Shown: positions 8,144-16,738, counted from the first letter of the stretch. The stretch: DNA of 64,000 nucleotides from Nitrospira sp. (GCA_005116955.1 SWDI01000001.1:710954-774953), one strand, 5' to 3'. Notes: generated from the sequence alone by a model not told the origin. Made by a program: numbers and translations.

Positions 8144-10260
8144 GCAAGTCGCTTCCGACAGCTCCACATCAGTAGTGCCAGCATGATCGCAAGCATTCCG
8201 CACACGACCTGCAACTGGCCGCTCGTGGCCGTCTTGGGAAGAGTTGCAAGAGAGACGAGATTATCTCTCCTCTGTTCCTGCTCAGTGGCCAACTTATCTG
8301 TCGGCCTTGCTGGCGTCACATCGACTGCGACCAGGCTGGTGTACTTGCTGACAAGGTGGTGCGCCAGCGCCACATCGATGATGGCTGTTCGGATCGGTCC
8401 TTCCTCTTCGCCCTTGTACGTGTCGTCCATGAGTGCACCAATCTTCTGTCTGGCCCAATTGATGGAGATGCCGCTGCGTGATGACGCCTGCGTGAAGGAA
8501 ACAGGAAGCGACCAAGGCTGAGTGCCTGCCTGTCCTACGAGTGTTCCTTCGTGGGGAGCGGATCGGGTCTTAAAGGCAAGCAAGACCGGCTCACCTTCAT
8601 AGAGGTCGGATATCTGCGTTGGATAGGGTTCAAGCCCTGGCCAGCCTGATTGATCGAAGCGAATAGTCGTAAGGACTGGACGTTCCAATTTCTTCAACAG
8701 CAGGTCTAACCGGTCCTTCACCTCGGTCACATTGCCGATGTGGGTGAAGGTACCATGTCCAAACTCCGCGGCCTTACGCATGAGGTGGCTGTTGGGTGTG
8801 GCACCGATGCCGATCGTAAACAACCGTCTCGAACCCAGCCGGTGGTGCAGCAGCTCAAACAGCTCCTCTTCGTTGCCGACCTGGCCATCGGTCAATAAGA
8901 CGATCTGTTGAATGCGTGCGGCGTCTTGTGGGCTCTTTAACGCGTGCCGGAGAGCCGGGAGTATCTCAGTTCCTCCGTCTGCCGAGAGATGTTCCGCATA
9001 GTGGATGGCTTTCTTGATCGTGCCAGTGGTGACCGGTTCGAGCGTGGGAAAGAGGGAGCGGACTGTATTGTTAAACTGGATGATGTTGAACCGGTCCTGC
9101 GTGGTCAATCGAGTGAGGGCGGCAGCCAGTGACGACTTCGCCTGTTCGATGGACGGGCCGACCATTGATCCAGAGGTGTCGATGATGAAGGTTAGGTCCC
9201 GTGGAAGGCGGGTGGCTTTTTGATCGTGTTCCGTGGGAGGGGCAATCATCAGTAGGCCGTAAGTCTCGCCGTTGTGCTGCTCGGTGAAAACCGTGGCTAG
9301 CGGTTCGGTTCTGGCGGCGGGATGCCAGATGAGTTGAAAATCACGATCTGCAGGGACTGTATCGGTCTTGAGGCTGATGTGGAATCCGCCGTCGGGATCC
9401 CGGATGGCAATGATCGGATGGTACGGGGATTCCACGTCGGCCACAGGGAATCCCGGATTGAGGATGAGTGAGAGACTCACGGGGTTGCTGGAGCCTGGGC
9501 TGGGTGATTGCACTCGTGGTGTGATGCGAGAGGCATCCGGTACACGGTCGGTGTCCAGCAGGGTGCCAGTTCCCTGTGGCGCTTGGCCTTCAATGATGAC
9601 CGGGGTGCCAGGGATGTAGCGCTGGCCGACGGCCATGGGGAAGCGGAGCTGGTACTGACCGCTGTCGTACCGGACTGTTTCCTGGTATTCGATTTCTACT
9701 GTGATGTGCTCGCCGGGGCCGATGTTCGCCACAGACGTGGTGAAGATATTCGGTCGTTCCTGCTCGATCAAACTCGTCCGCTTCCCTTCCTGCTTAGCCT
9801 GTTCGTAGACCTTCTTTGCTTCGGTCCGTTCCTTGATCTGGCCTTCGATGATCCGTTCGCCGACCTTCATGCGGAGATGGTCCACTGCGGCGGATTCCGG
9901 CAGGGGGAACACGTAGATGCCTTCGAGCCAGTCTCCTTTCTTCGTACTGGGATTTGTGAACTCCTGCCGCACGATGGTACGGGCAATGATGCCCGTCACG
10001 GCAATCTCGACGTCGGTTTTGAGAACCGGCGCCGGCAGGTAGCGACCAGACTGGTTTGTCTTGAAGAGGAGCGTGCCTTCGGTCACTTCGTGGATGCCCA
10101 TCGTCGGGACGATACCGGTCGTCAGCGATTCAAGCTCGATGGCTGAGGCAGGCTGAGAGAGGAAGATGAGGTAGAGGAGAGAGAGCAGGGTGCAGAGTGT
10201 CACAGGCACGGCAGACCGGAAGGCACGGAGGCCTTGGGCCGGAAACAAATCGTTCAGCAT
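8140..10260 (-). CDS. VIT/VWA domain protein with C-terminal sorting signal
   Basis: 706-residue exported protein, the likely substrate of the adjacent sortase. In order: signal peptide (about 1-40, ending QPASA), VIT domain (about 60-190, with EGIYVFPLPESAAVDHLRM), VWA domain with MIDAS motif DTSGS (about 360) for divalent metal, a beta-rich region, and at residue 674 LPKTAT followed by a hydrophobic segment and RKRLA, a classic tripartite sorting tail. This matches the family described as marine proteobacterial sortase target protein. Start at 10260 chosen for its GCGAGGA ribosome site and signal peptide. Probably anchored to the envelope with an adhesion or binding role; the ligand is unknown. 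Confidence 0.88.
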   Translation of the reverse strand: MLNDLFPAQGLRAFRSAVPVTLCTLLSLLYLIFLSQPASAIELESLTTGIVPTMGIHEVTEGTLLFKTNQSGRYLPAPVLKTDVEIAVTGIIARTIVRQEFTNPSTKKGDWLEGIYVFPLPESAAVDHLRMKVGERIIEGQIKERTEAKKVYEQAKQEGKRTSLIEQERPNIFTTSVANIGPGEHITVEIEYQETVRYDSGQYQLRFPMAVGQRYIPGTPVIIEGQAPQGTGTLLDTDRVPDASRITPRVQSPSPGSSNPVSLSLILNPGFPVADVESPYHPIIAIRDPDGGFHISLKTDTVPADRDFQLIWHPAARTEPLATVFTEQHNGETYGLLMIAPPTEHDQKATRLPRDLTFIIDTSGSMVGPSIEQAKSSLAAALTRLTTQDRFNIIQFNNTVRSLFPTLEPVTTGTIKKAIHYAEHLSADGGTEILPALRHALKSPQDAARIQQIVLLTDGQVGNEEELFELLHHRLGSRRLFTIGIGATPNSHLMRKAAEFGHGTFTHIGNVTEVKDRLDLLLKKLERPVLTTIRFDQSGWPGLEPYPTQISDLYEGEPVLLAFKTRSAPHEGTLVGQAGTQPWSLPVSFTQASSRSGISINWARQKIGALMDDTYKGEEEGPIRTAIIDVALAHHLVSKYTSLVAVDVTPARPTDKLATEQEQRRDNLVSLATLPKTATSGQLQVVCGMLAIMLALLMWSCRKRLA

Positions 10261-10349
10261 GATGTCCTCGCTTCTATAATTTGTAGGTAGTTCAGTACGG
10301 TAGTGAGACCTGGGGACGACGGAGGTCATCCCCAAGCCTCACCGATTAA

Positions 10350-11150
10350 TTACCTGCCCTTTGTAGGCTTAGGAATGAGGGCTGGCTCGGACCATGAGGG
10401 AGGAAGGCTTTCTCCTGTCGTGCCATCTTCACCTATGGTGGATGACGAATCGATAGTGGTCTCGGGCGAATCGGACGGAGTGGTCGGGGTGAATGGAAGT
10501 ACCATATGTTCTTGGCCGATCTTGCGGACTTCGAGATGCACGCGACGATTCATGTGCCGGCAGACGTCGCTAGTGTCGATACAGAGGATACCTTCTTCGC
10601 CCAAGCTCACCGTTTTAATGCGGTGTTCGGCGATTCCGACATTGACCAACTCGGCCTTGACCGTGTCCGCTCGCTTCATGCCCAACTGCTTGTTGTAGCT
10701 CGCCGACCCCTGTTGATCGGTGTACCCCTGAATCAACACGCCATAGTCCTCATGCTGCTTCAGCATGTCGGTCTGGGCGGCGAGTTGAGCCTTCCCTTCG
10801 TCGGTCAGACCCTTCCGACCGACTTCGAAGTAGACATCGGCATGAATAATCTCCGGGGCGGATAGGACCGGAGCCGTGATCTGGGCGGAATGGGTAGATG
10901 ATGCCCCGGTCTGGTGTAGAACTGAGGATTTCATGAGCAAGCCAGGGACGCTGGCATGCTCGACCTTCTCCGTGGTGGGAGAAGCCGTCACCCGGTCGCC
11001 GGTTTGGCTATAGAGCCACGCGGCGGCAAGCAATCCTCCAAGGAAGAGGACGACTCCGGCCAGGACAATGACTTCTTTTGTGTTTCTCTCTGGCCCCTTG
11101 ATCGTGGGGGCAATATTTCCTGACGCGACCTGTGATGCACCCTGTGGCAT
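10350..11150 (-). CDS. OmpA-like peptidoglycan-binding protein of the sortase operon
   Basis: 266 residues with one membrane segment near 28-48, a Ser/Pro/Thr-rich linker and an OmpA C-terminal domain (about 105-220: IHADVYFEVGRKGL, GYTDQQG, and an N-R-R-V arginine motif). A short acidic and proline-rich tail follows. Start ATG 11150 behind AAGGAGG. The first gene of the operon, 89 bases ahead of the VIT/VWA gene. It corresponds in position and fold to the OmpA-family member (PdsO) of the proteobacterial dedicated sortase system, probably tying the complex to peptidoglycan. The two-component pair usual in that system is not adjacent. Confidence 0.82.
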   Translation of the reverse strand: MPQGASQVASGNIAPTIKGPERNTKEVIVLAGVVLFLGGLLAAAWLYSQTGDRVTASPTTEKVEHASVPGLLMKSSVLHQTGASSTHSAQITAPVLSAPEIIHADVYFEVGRKGLTDEGKAQLAAQTDMLKQHEDYGVLIQGYTDQQGSASYNKQLGMKRADTVKAELVNVGIAEHRIKTVSLGEEGILCIDTSDVCRHMNRRVHLEVRKIGQEHMVLPFTPTTPSDSPETTIDSSSTIGEDGTTGESLPPSWSEPALIPKPTKGR

Positions 11151-11296
11151 GATGGCAGTCCTCCTTGTTATTCAAAGTGTGAAAGTTAGAAAGTCCTAAA
11201 GTTTCAGGCCGACAAGCTGACAGGCCCCCGGGCGTTCACGCGTTCATCACCTCCTTTTTGGTCTTGGTGCCCATGGCCTGTTGGCTTAGTGCTTGA

Positions 11297-11310
11297 GCAA
11301 CGGTGATGCC
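11297..11310 (-). promoter_or_regulatory. Sigma-54 (RpoN) -24/-12 promoter of the sortase operon
   Basis: Read on the minus strand: GGCATCACCGTTGC, that is GG, ten bases, GC, with the extended match GGCA at -24 and TTGC at -12 (consensus TGGCAC-N5-TTGC). It points at the OmpA-like gene, whose ATG is about 145 bases downstream. No competing -35/-10 was noticed. The transcript would start near 11285. Confidence 0.65.
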
Positions 11311-11387
11311 GAAGAGGAACAGTTGGAAATCTGAGAAAGTTGTGAGGGAAGTTGAGGGGTTACGTAATTGGGCTAGGTTGAAGAAAG

Positions 11388-11434
11388 ATGCGGGGACGCG
11401 AGGCCCATCACGCCATGCGGGGATGGCCCCGCAT
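11388..11434. promoter_or_regulatory. Candidate enhancer-binding sites upstream of the sigma-54 promoter
   Basis: A perfect 8-bp inverted repeat ATGCGGGG-ATGG-CCCCGCAT (11415-11434) and a further half site ATGCGGGG (11388-11395). They lie 78-137 bases upstream of the -24 element, the usual distance for an activator of sigma-54 RNA polymerase. The binding protein is not known. Confidence 0.5.
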
Positions 11435-11609
11435 CCAGTTTGCTAAAAAACAAACGATATTGGAGTTAGTTGGCCGTTCGGCACAGTGTATCCGTTAAGT
11501 TGGAGGAGTAGAATGCCCTCAATCTTCTCCTCATTGCTATGTGTGGGACGGATTAGCCAATAAAGCAGACTACTGCAGAAAAGTTAGGATGTGGATTGGT
11601 TAGGCTGAA

Positions 11610-12701
11610 ATGTCTGATGAACTCGGCGAAAGTCCAAAAGCAGAGGTTGATAGTAGGGCGGAGAAGATAGAGGAGGAACGGCAAGATTTACTTACACGGG
11701 TGGCTTCATCAGAGCTTTCTAATATGCGACATCGAGTTGCATGGTTACTAAATCAATTCCCCAGCACTCGGAATTCCGATATCGCACTTCAAATCAAATA
11801 CTGGACAATTTTCGAGAAAGACATCGTTGGCGGGTCCTATGTGGATTTGGACGATCTCTATAGGTTGACCAGGCTAACTTCTTTAGTAAGGGCGCGAGCA
11901 ACAATACAAAATGATTACCGATTGTTCCTTGCTGATCCGGAAGTGAGGGAGCATCGAGGAACGCTTGAGGAAAGCGAAAGGGAAAAGGCAGTTGAAACAC
12001 CGGACTATCCTGTCTACAAGGTGTTTCTTGACGAAAGTGGTAAAACCTCTTCCGATCTTTTGGTTGGTAGTTTGTGGGTCTTGTCTGCCGGGATAGAGAC
12101 TTTTCAACTAATCAGTGATGTGAATGAACTGAAAAGGAAACAGAGTTTCTCAGGCGAGTTTCACTTCTCTAAGATGAAGAAGCAGGATGTTGGTATTTAC
12201 AAGGAGTTAATCGATATTTTCCTTGTGAGGGGTGGACCGATCAGTTTTAAGTTTCTTTCAGTGCCAAAGGAAGGTTTGAAAGTGCAAGCTGCTCTTCCGG
12301 ACCTCTTCTATCATCTACTCAAACAAGGGATTGATCACGAGGATTCAACGGGGCGAGCTCCATTACCTAGGACACTTCAGGTGTGGAAGGATCTTGAGGA
12401 GGCAGGGGCGGACAAACTCTTGATGGCTAACTTGGCTGATAAGATGCACCACTCGGCTGCAAGCGTCTATGATAACAAGTTAGTAGTGAAGGATTTTCAC
12501 GCAGTCGATTCCAAAGGTAACGTATTTCTGCAAATGGCAGATATCATGGCAGGTAGTGCGAATCGAATTCTTTCTCGCTCCGGAGAAGCCTATACACATA
12601 AAGACGAGTTGGCCGAATATCTACTTGCTAGGTTAGGCATAAGCGCAGCTGCAGATCTTGAGGTGATCTCTGGAGATCTAGCTTTGCACATTAAGCTTTA
12701 G
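11610..12701 (+). CDS. DUF3800 domain protein
   Basis: 363 residues. The N-terminal third is helical (a conserved-looking block near 30-110, SELSNMRHRVAWLLN to ARATIQNDYRLFLADPEVR). The C-terminal part is a DUF3800 domain, an RNase H-like fold: VFLDESG (about 138-144) supplies the first acidic residues and FLQMADIMAGSANR (about 310-323) the closing motif. DUF3800 proteins are often found in mobile and defence-related regions, but their activity is not settled. The gene is clearly AT-richer than its neighbours and stands alone, which suggests horizontal acquisition. Start ATG 11610 has only a weak ribosome site. Confidence 0.8.
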   Translation: MSDELGESPKAEVDSRAEKIEEERQDLLTRVASSELSNMRHRVAWLLNQFPSTRNSDIALQIKYWTIFEKDIVGGSYVDLDDLYRLTRLTSLVRARATIQNDYRLFLADPEVREHRGTLEESEREKAVETPDYPVYKVFLDESGKTSSDLLVGSLWVLSAGIETFQLISDVNELKRKQSFSGEFHFSKMKKQDVGIYKELIDIFLVRGGPISFKFLSVPKEGLKVQAALPDLFYHLLKQGIDHEDSTGRAPLPRTLQVWKDLEEAGADKLLMANLADKMHHSAASVYDNKLVVKDFHAVDSKGNVFLQMADIMAGSANRILSRSGEAYTHKDELAEYLLARLGISAAADLEVISGDLALHIKL

Positions 12702-12750
12702 GCATAGTCAAAGAGATAGGCCATTATCCTAATGTTTGGTCGAAGTATTC

Positions 12751-12835
12751 GGGGTCGCGTCTTGTTCTGTGCATGCGAGTGACAATGATCTGGGAGGTAC
12801 GGTGCCATACGGTCTGTGAACCCCGCGCCTCATGT
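12751..12835. repeat. Dispersed intergenic repeat, copy A
   Basis: Contains the core GCGTCTTGTTCTGTGCATGC shared with copies at 13.65, 14.6 and 16.2 kb, and an outer block TACGGTCTGTGAACCCC shared with the 14.6 kb copy. It follows the 3' end of the minus-strand gene 13049-13375 by about 210 bases. It resembles REP-type elements. No transposase is next to it. Confidence 0.6.
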
Positions 12836-13048
12836 TGCGCTGTCAAACAAAGGGGGAGATTAGCTCGATCTATCAGTGCATCGTAACCTCGTGATAATTG
12901 GTTGACGCACGAAACTAGATTTGCCCGCAGATTGCTGACTCCAGATTTCTGTGCTTCGCTTGGTGTGAGGTGAGGGGCAAAGCTGCAATGGCAAGTCTGA
13001 GATGGATTAGACGGTCGAACGTGTGACATTCGACGGATTAGGCGAGAG

Positions 13049-13375
13049 TCAGTATTCCACCTTTCCTGGTTCACCATTAAATTGGCCCTTACAGTGATAC
13101 CCTTCGCCCTTGATCCCGTGAATCGCAGCCAACAGGTGATCAGGATTTACTTTCCCCGCATCCATAATAACGACGACATGGCTTTGCATTGCTTCAAAGT
13201 CGACCCCGAGGACCCCAGACACTCGTTTCAAGGCTTCCCCCAGTTCATAGCTATGAAATAGGCAGTATCTCCCACTCAACTGAATCACAACACGCTGTTG
13301 TGCGGCATCGACAAAGCCTGGGATGACTCCGTATCCCATGACGACGAGAAGCAAGAGACTGAATAATCTCCTCAT
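13049..13375 (-). CDS. Exported HMA-like small protein
   Basis: 108 residues: signal peptide (about 1-25, ending VDAA), then a ferredoxin-like beta-alpha-beta fold resembling heavy-metal-associated domains (VVIQLSGRYCLFHSYELGEA, then VDFEAMQSHVVVIMDAG). The CxxC metal site is missing; only single cysteines are present (in RYCLF and YHCKG), so metal binding is doubtful. The role is unknown and the protein is probably periplasmic. First of a series of short minus-strand genes each associated with a dispersed repeat on its 3' side. Confidence 0.6.
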   Translation of the reverse strand: MRRLFSLLLLVVMGYGVIPGFVDAAQQRVVIQLSGRYCLFHSYELGEALKRVSGVLGVDFEAMQSHVVVIMDAGKVNPDHLLAAIHGIKGEGYHCKGQFNGEPGKVEY

Positions 13376-13651
13376 TGATCTACCCTCCCTACAAGACTTC
13401 CTAAACCTTGAAGAATGTCTCAGCTCGGCGAAGTCTCCTAGGAAAATCTATCACATCTTCTGAATTTGTCTTGCTGTCTCGTTCCCTCGATTCTACAAAC
13501 TCAGGGCGGCTGCTATAGGGATTTCCATAAATTGAATTCGCACTAATTCTGCTTGTGTAGTCGTACTCAACCACCAGAAATCATTGGATTATTCAGACCT
13601 AGGCCGGTGCGGTATTTGACTGAAAGAAGCCCACAGAAGGAAGCGAAAGAC

Positions 13652-13757
13652 TGGGGCCGGATCTTGTATTGTGCATGCGAGATAGAATGGGCGTAGGGAA
13701 ATCAGTGTGATTCGAGGATCTGAATCTGCTCGGCTCGAACTCTGACGTCACGCGGAG
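13652..13757. repeat. Dispersed intergenic repeat, copy B
   Basis: Has a diverged module 1 (ATCTTGTATTGTGCATGCGA) directly followed by module 2 (ATCAGTGTGATTCGAGGATC to CTCTGACGTCACGCGG). Module 2 recurs at 14499 and 16281. It lies in the 530-base gap 13376-13905, which otherwise contains no gene. Confidence 0.55.
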
Positions 13758-13905
13758 CCTCACTCTTTCGCACGTGCACCCTCTCGATCTGTGAAATTAT
13801 GCTGAAGGCCATTGGAGGAGGGGGGCTCAACGGTCAGTCGGAATAGGGGGGGGTGTCAAGAGGATAACATTATGGGGTCGGATACGAATGAACTCGAAGG
13901 CCTTA

Positions 13906-14406
13906 TTACGGAGTTACGTGAGAGCCGGTCTGCGAGCTGGAGAACGCGCCCGGTTCGACGAGCGTGCCTGCATTAGTGAACGGCAATCGCCCCTCTATGC
14001 TATGCAGCACGCCCTTGATGTCGTAGGCCAATTCCTGTTTCTGAGAGAGGTTGAGCAGTTGACGTACGATGTCGAGTGTCGAGGTTGTGGTGTCGATCGT
14101 CATCACGGTATCACCTAACCGGGGAATCGTCACTTCCTTGCTCCCCAGGCCACGGGCCAGACGTTTCCCGTTCAGATTCAACGTGAAGTCGATGCCCGTT
14201 AGATGATAGTCGAAGTCGTTTGCGTTGCGGACCCGGAGGTCGACGCGGAGACGCTGTTCGAACAGCGTCGCGTCCAGCGGCGTGACGTTGGTGACGAGCA
14301 CCTCCGGAGGTTCGCCTTTTATGAACCAGGAGGCGCAGCCGGGAAACAGTAAGACTGTGGCGAATAGGAACAAGAAGGCTCGATGAAGTCGCATGGACAA
14401 TATCAT
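13906..14406 (-). CDS. LEA type 2 (LEA14-like) lipoprotein
   Basis: 166 residues. An N-terminal lipobox (LLFPGC, Cys near 24) directs lipidation. The rest is an LEA14/WHy-type beta sandwich: TPLDATLFEQRLRVDLRVRN, then NDFDYHLTGIDFTLNLNG and a later VTIPRLGDTVM strand, the usual pattern of these small lipoproteins. The molecular role is unknown; membrane-anchored in the periplasm. ATG 14406 or the in-frame ATG 14394 could be the start, and neither has a strong ribosome site. Confidence 0.8.
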   Translation of the reverse strand: MILSMRLHRAFLFLFATVLLFPGCASWFIKGEPPEVLVTNVTPLDATLFEQRLRVDLRVRNANDFDYHLTGIDFTLNLNGKRLARGLGSKEVTIPRLGDTVMTIDTTTSTLDIVRQLLNLSQKQELAYDIKGVLHSIEGRLPFTNAGTLVEPGAFSSSQTGSHVTP

Positions 14407-14498
14407 AACAAGAATATTTACTGGAAATCGACGCTCAGAGCATGGTGTCAGGATATTCAGGGGAACAGCTGAGGTTGGTATAGATGCGACATGGAATA

Positions 14499-14690
14499 GG
14501 TATCGGAGAATCAGTGTAATTCAAGAGTCTGCATCGCGGTTGTCTGAGCTCTGACGTCACGCGGATCTTCGTGCGTTAGCACGCGCTATAAGTATTGGGG
14601 GTTGCGTCTTGTTCTGTGCATGTCGGTGAGCAATGATTTGAGCGGTTAGCCACGGTACGGTCTGTGAACCCCAGGTCTGTCGTTGCGAGC
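14499..14690. repeat. Dispersed intergenic repeat, copy C
   Basis: Module 2 (14499-14565, with ATCAGTGTAATTCAAGAGTC and CTCTGACGTCACGCGG) precedes module 1 (14596-14690, with GCGTCTTGTTCTGTGCATG and TACGGTCTGTGAACCCC). Module order is reversed compared with copies B and D. It lies immediately downstream of the minus-strand gene ending at 14720. Confidence 0.6.
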
Positions 14691-14719
14691 CATTCCGATC
14701 CGTGGGCAGCTGTGGCGCT

Positions 14720-15280
14720 TCATCGTTTCGTCTGCAACTCCACGTTCACGAGTTTTATTTCTGAGAGATCTTCGAGCCGCGGGCACCACCGTGTACCGGC
14801 ACGCCACAAGGCCGAGTCCAGTTGGGCATAGATCGTTCCGGGGTGCTCATAGTGCATGCCATACGCGTGTGTGGCCGCGCATCGACACGGAAACACGAAC
14901 GACTTCCCCGAGTCGTCGGACTCCACTTCAATCCGTGTCACGGCCAGATCCAATGTGAGCCGGATCTTGAACCAACAATGCGCATGATAGTCCTCGACCT
15001 GCATCGATTGCTGATAGCACTGCAAGACATCACGGACGGTTGTCATGGGCCACGACGTATTTCCCGAGAGGACCTCGGCTCGCTTGTCGAGCACCAAGGC
15101 TTTGGCCAGGGACAAAGCGTGTCCTACGTGAATCGGGTTGAGGAGGTCGAACGCCGACTCATAAATGGTGATGTTGGGATGTACCTTAAATTCGCGGAGA
15201 GATCCTCGCTTGGCCAGCTCCAGGTTCCAATAAAAGTCCACGGCTTGGGATTGGCGGAAGCGAAAGGTCACCAGGCTCAT
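14720..15280 (-). CDS. Hypothetical protein
   Basis: 186 residues, MSLVTFRFRQSQAVDFYWNL to VNVELQTKR. No signal peptide, membrane segment or motif that I recognise. Several Cys and His residues lie in the middle (DYHAHCWF, FPCRCAATHAYGMHYEHPG), which could bind a metal, but the spacing fits no family I know. Codon use is ordinary for the window. Stop at 14720 is followed directly by a dispersed repeat. Confidence 0.55.
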   Translation of the reverse strand: MSLVTFRFRQSQAVDFYWNLELAKRGSLREFKVHPNITIYESAFDLLNPIHVGHALSLAKALVLDKRAEVLSGNTSWPMTTVRDVLQCYQQSMQVEDYHAHCWFKIRLTLDLAVTRIEVESDDSGKSFVFPCRCAATHAYGMHYEHPGTIYAQLDSALWRAGTRWCPRLEDLSEIKLVNVELQTKR

Positions 15281-15666
15281 CGTTCAATCCCCATCATCAG
15301 GGCTGACTGAATCTGAAACCTTCAAGCGGGTACGCTGTCACGGTTAATCTTGGCTGACCATTGTAACATCTTCTACGACTATTTAAAGAGGACCTTGATC
15401 CCTATTCTCCGGCTAAGTACGGGACTGGCAACGTCCACGATGGTGTCCGATCGTATGCGGAGCGGGAACCGGCATGGCATCCACATTGCTTGATCGTACG
15501 CTGTTACGCCTCACCACGGCAGCGCAGCAGGCCCTCATGGCCCTGGCACGAGCCAATATCCTGGCCCTCAGCCCGACTTAGCCGGAGATTAGGGTTGATG
15601 GTGGCCCGACCACTAGGGATACCTGAGACTACTCGAAGCTGTACAATCTTGTGCGTGGCGCGCTCC
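15281..15666. other. Gene-free interval
   Basis: 386 bases. A 35-codon plus-strand frame at 15474-15581 (MASTLLDRTLLRL...) has no ribosome site and is not called. No repeat or terminator recognised. Confidence 0.35.
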
Positions 15667-16074
15667 CTAATAGCAATTCGGAGAGGAAGGCCAACCTCCT
15701 GGGGAAGGGATACAGTTTATTGGACGCTGCGGAGGGAGCCTGGCCGGACCTTCCGGTCGTGGTTCCGCCTCATGGCGGTAGCCTTTCGCCAGCGCCTCGC
15801 TGACCAACGTCTCGACCTCCGCATCGGTTAACTCGGGGTGTTCGTGTCGGAACTTACGCTCAAGGATTGGGCGAGTAGTCGCGATATACCGTTCACGAGA
15901 CTGTCGTAGACCCTCGCTGGCCTGCTGATACAGTGCCTTGCGCTTCTCCGTCCACATACTGCCCGTTTGGTCGGAAACGGTATCGGTTCTGGATTCGGAA
16001 TCAATCCCATGCTCGAGGCCGGATCCGGCACATCCCGTGATCAGGATGAAGAGGAAAACCAGAGCGAGTCGCAT
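15667..16074 (-). CDS. Small lipoprotein of unknown function
   Basis: 135 residues from ATG 16074. The signal sequence MRLALVFLFILITGC has a lipobox with Cys15. It is followed by a Ser/Thr-rich linker, an Arg/Lys-rich helix (WTEKRKALYQQASEGLRQSR), and a proline-rich tail. The upstream in-frame extension to 16224 is dispersed-repeat sequence, so it is excluded. Probably an outer-membrane or periplasmic lipoprotein. Confidence 0.65.
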   Translation of the reverse strand: MRLALVFLFILITGCAGSGLEHGIDSESRTDTVSDQTGSMWTEKRKALYQQASEGLRQSRERYIATTRPILERKFRHEHPELTDAEVETLVSEALAKGYRHEAEPRPEGPARLPPQRPINCIPSPGGWPSSPNCY

Positions 16075-16200
16075 GACGCGGCCTCGTAGAGGGTTCCGAT
16101 CGGTCGCCACTGTTCGGATTAACGGTCTAGGGTAGCCAGCTTGCGTACGCTGTTGGCAACAGGCATCTATCTTCCAACTCTTCCACGCAACACAGGAATT

Positions 16201-16345
16201 GAGGTCGCGTCTTGCTCTGTGCATGCCAGTAAGCTATGACTTGAGGGGCAGCCCAATTTCTTTAGACCGGTCGACATACGGGTATCGCTGAATCAGTGTG
16301 ATTCGAGGGGCTGGGTCAGGGTTGCCTGGACTCTGACGACACGCC
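16201..16345. repeat. Dispersed intergenic repeat, copy D
   Basis: Module 1 (16205-16230, GCGTCTTGCTCTGTGCATGC) and module 2 (16281-16345, ATCAGTGTGATTCGAGGGGC, CTCTGACGACACGC). Module 2 runs into the 3' end of the next minus-strand gene, so its last ten codons are repeat-derived. Confidence 0.6.
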
Positions 16346-16738
16346 CACGAAGTAGAGGTGCTTCTCTCCGGTGAGATGTTGCGGCTGGACGATATAGTCG
16401 CCTGTCATCGAGGGAACCCAAATGGACTTTGCCACCGCCGTATTTCCTCCCGTCACCGCCCAAGCGAAGCCGCCCACAATGCCTCCGCCGATCGCATAGA
16501 CCATTTTCGCGGCACCATAGGGAAGGGTGAGCGCCCAGCAAGCTGCTTGCCGTCCGGCTGCCTCGGGGCTGGATAGATTCGATGGGCTGGACGGGTTCGA
16601 GTATGATGGACTCGTCTCGGATATGTCGTCACCATGAGCCTGTACAGATTCCCCTGGCAGGACCAATAGTGCGCAAAAAGCAGCTCCAACAAGAAGCCTC
16701 CGCCTGACCTGCACCCATAGAAAGCGATTCGTGCTCAT
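16316..16738 (-). CDS. Exported hypothetical protein with glycine-rich membrane segment
   Basis: 140 residues with a signal peptide (about 1-35, ending SVQA), a Ser/Pro-rich spacer (about 40-60) and a glycine-zipper-like hydrophobic helix (YAIGGGIVGGFAWAVTGG, about 82-99). The C-terminal residues GVSSESRQP come from the overlapping dispersed repeat, which suggests the original 3' end was replaced or extended. Function unknown; likely envelope-associated. Confidence 0.6.
   Translation of the reverse strand: MSTNRFLWVQVRRRLLVGAAFCALLVLPGESVQAHGDDISETSPSYSNPSSPSNLSSPEAAGRQAACWALTLPYGAAKMVYAIGGGIVGGFAWAVTGGNTAVAKSIWVPSMTGDYIVQPQHLTGEKHLYFVGVSSESRQP

Noticed and set aside
12724..13077. 117-codon minus-strand frame
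   Set aside because: Runs through dispersed-repeat copy A and has no independent coding support; its C-terminus is repeat-derived.
15474..15581. 35-codon plus-strand frame (MASTLLDRTLLRL)
   Set aside because: No ribosome site, no family resemblance; treated as chance.
12751..16345. Integron gene-cassette array
   Set aside because: Genes are small and share orientation with a repeat after each, but I found no paired RYYYAAC / GTTRRRY attC core sites and no tyrosine integrase in the window.
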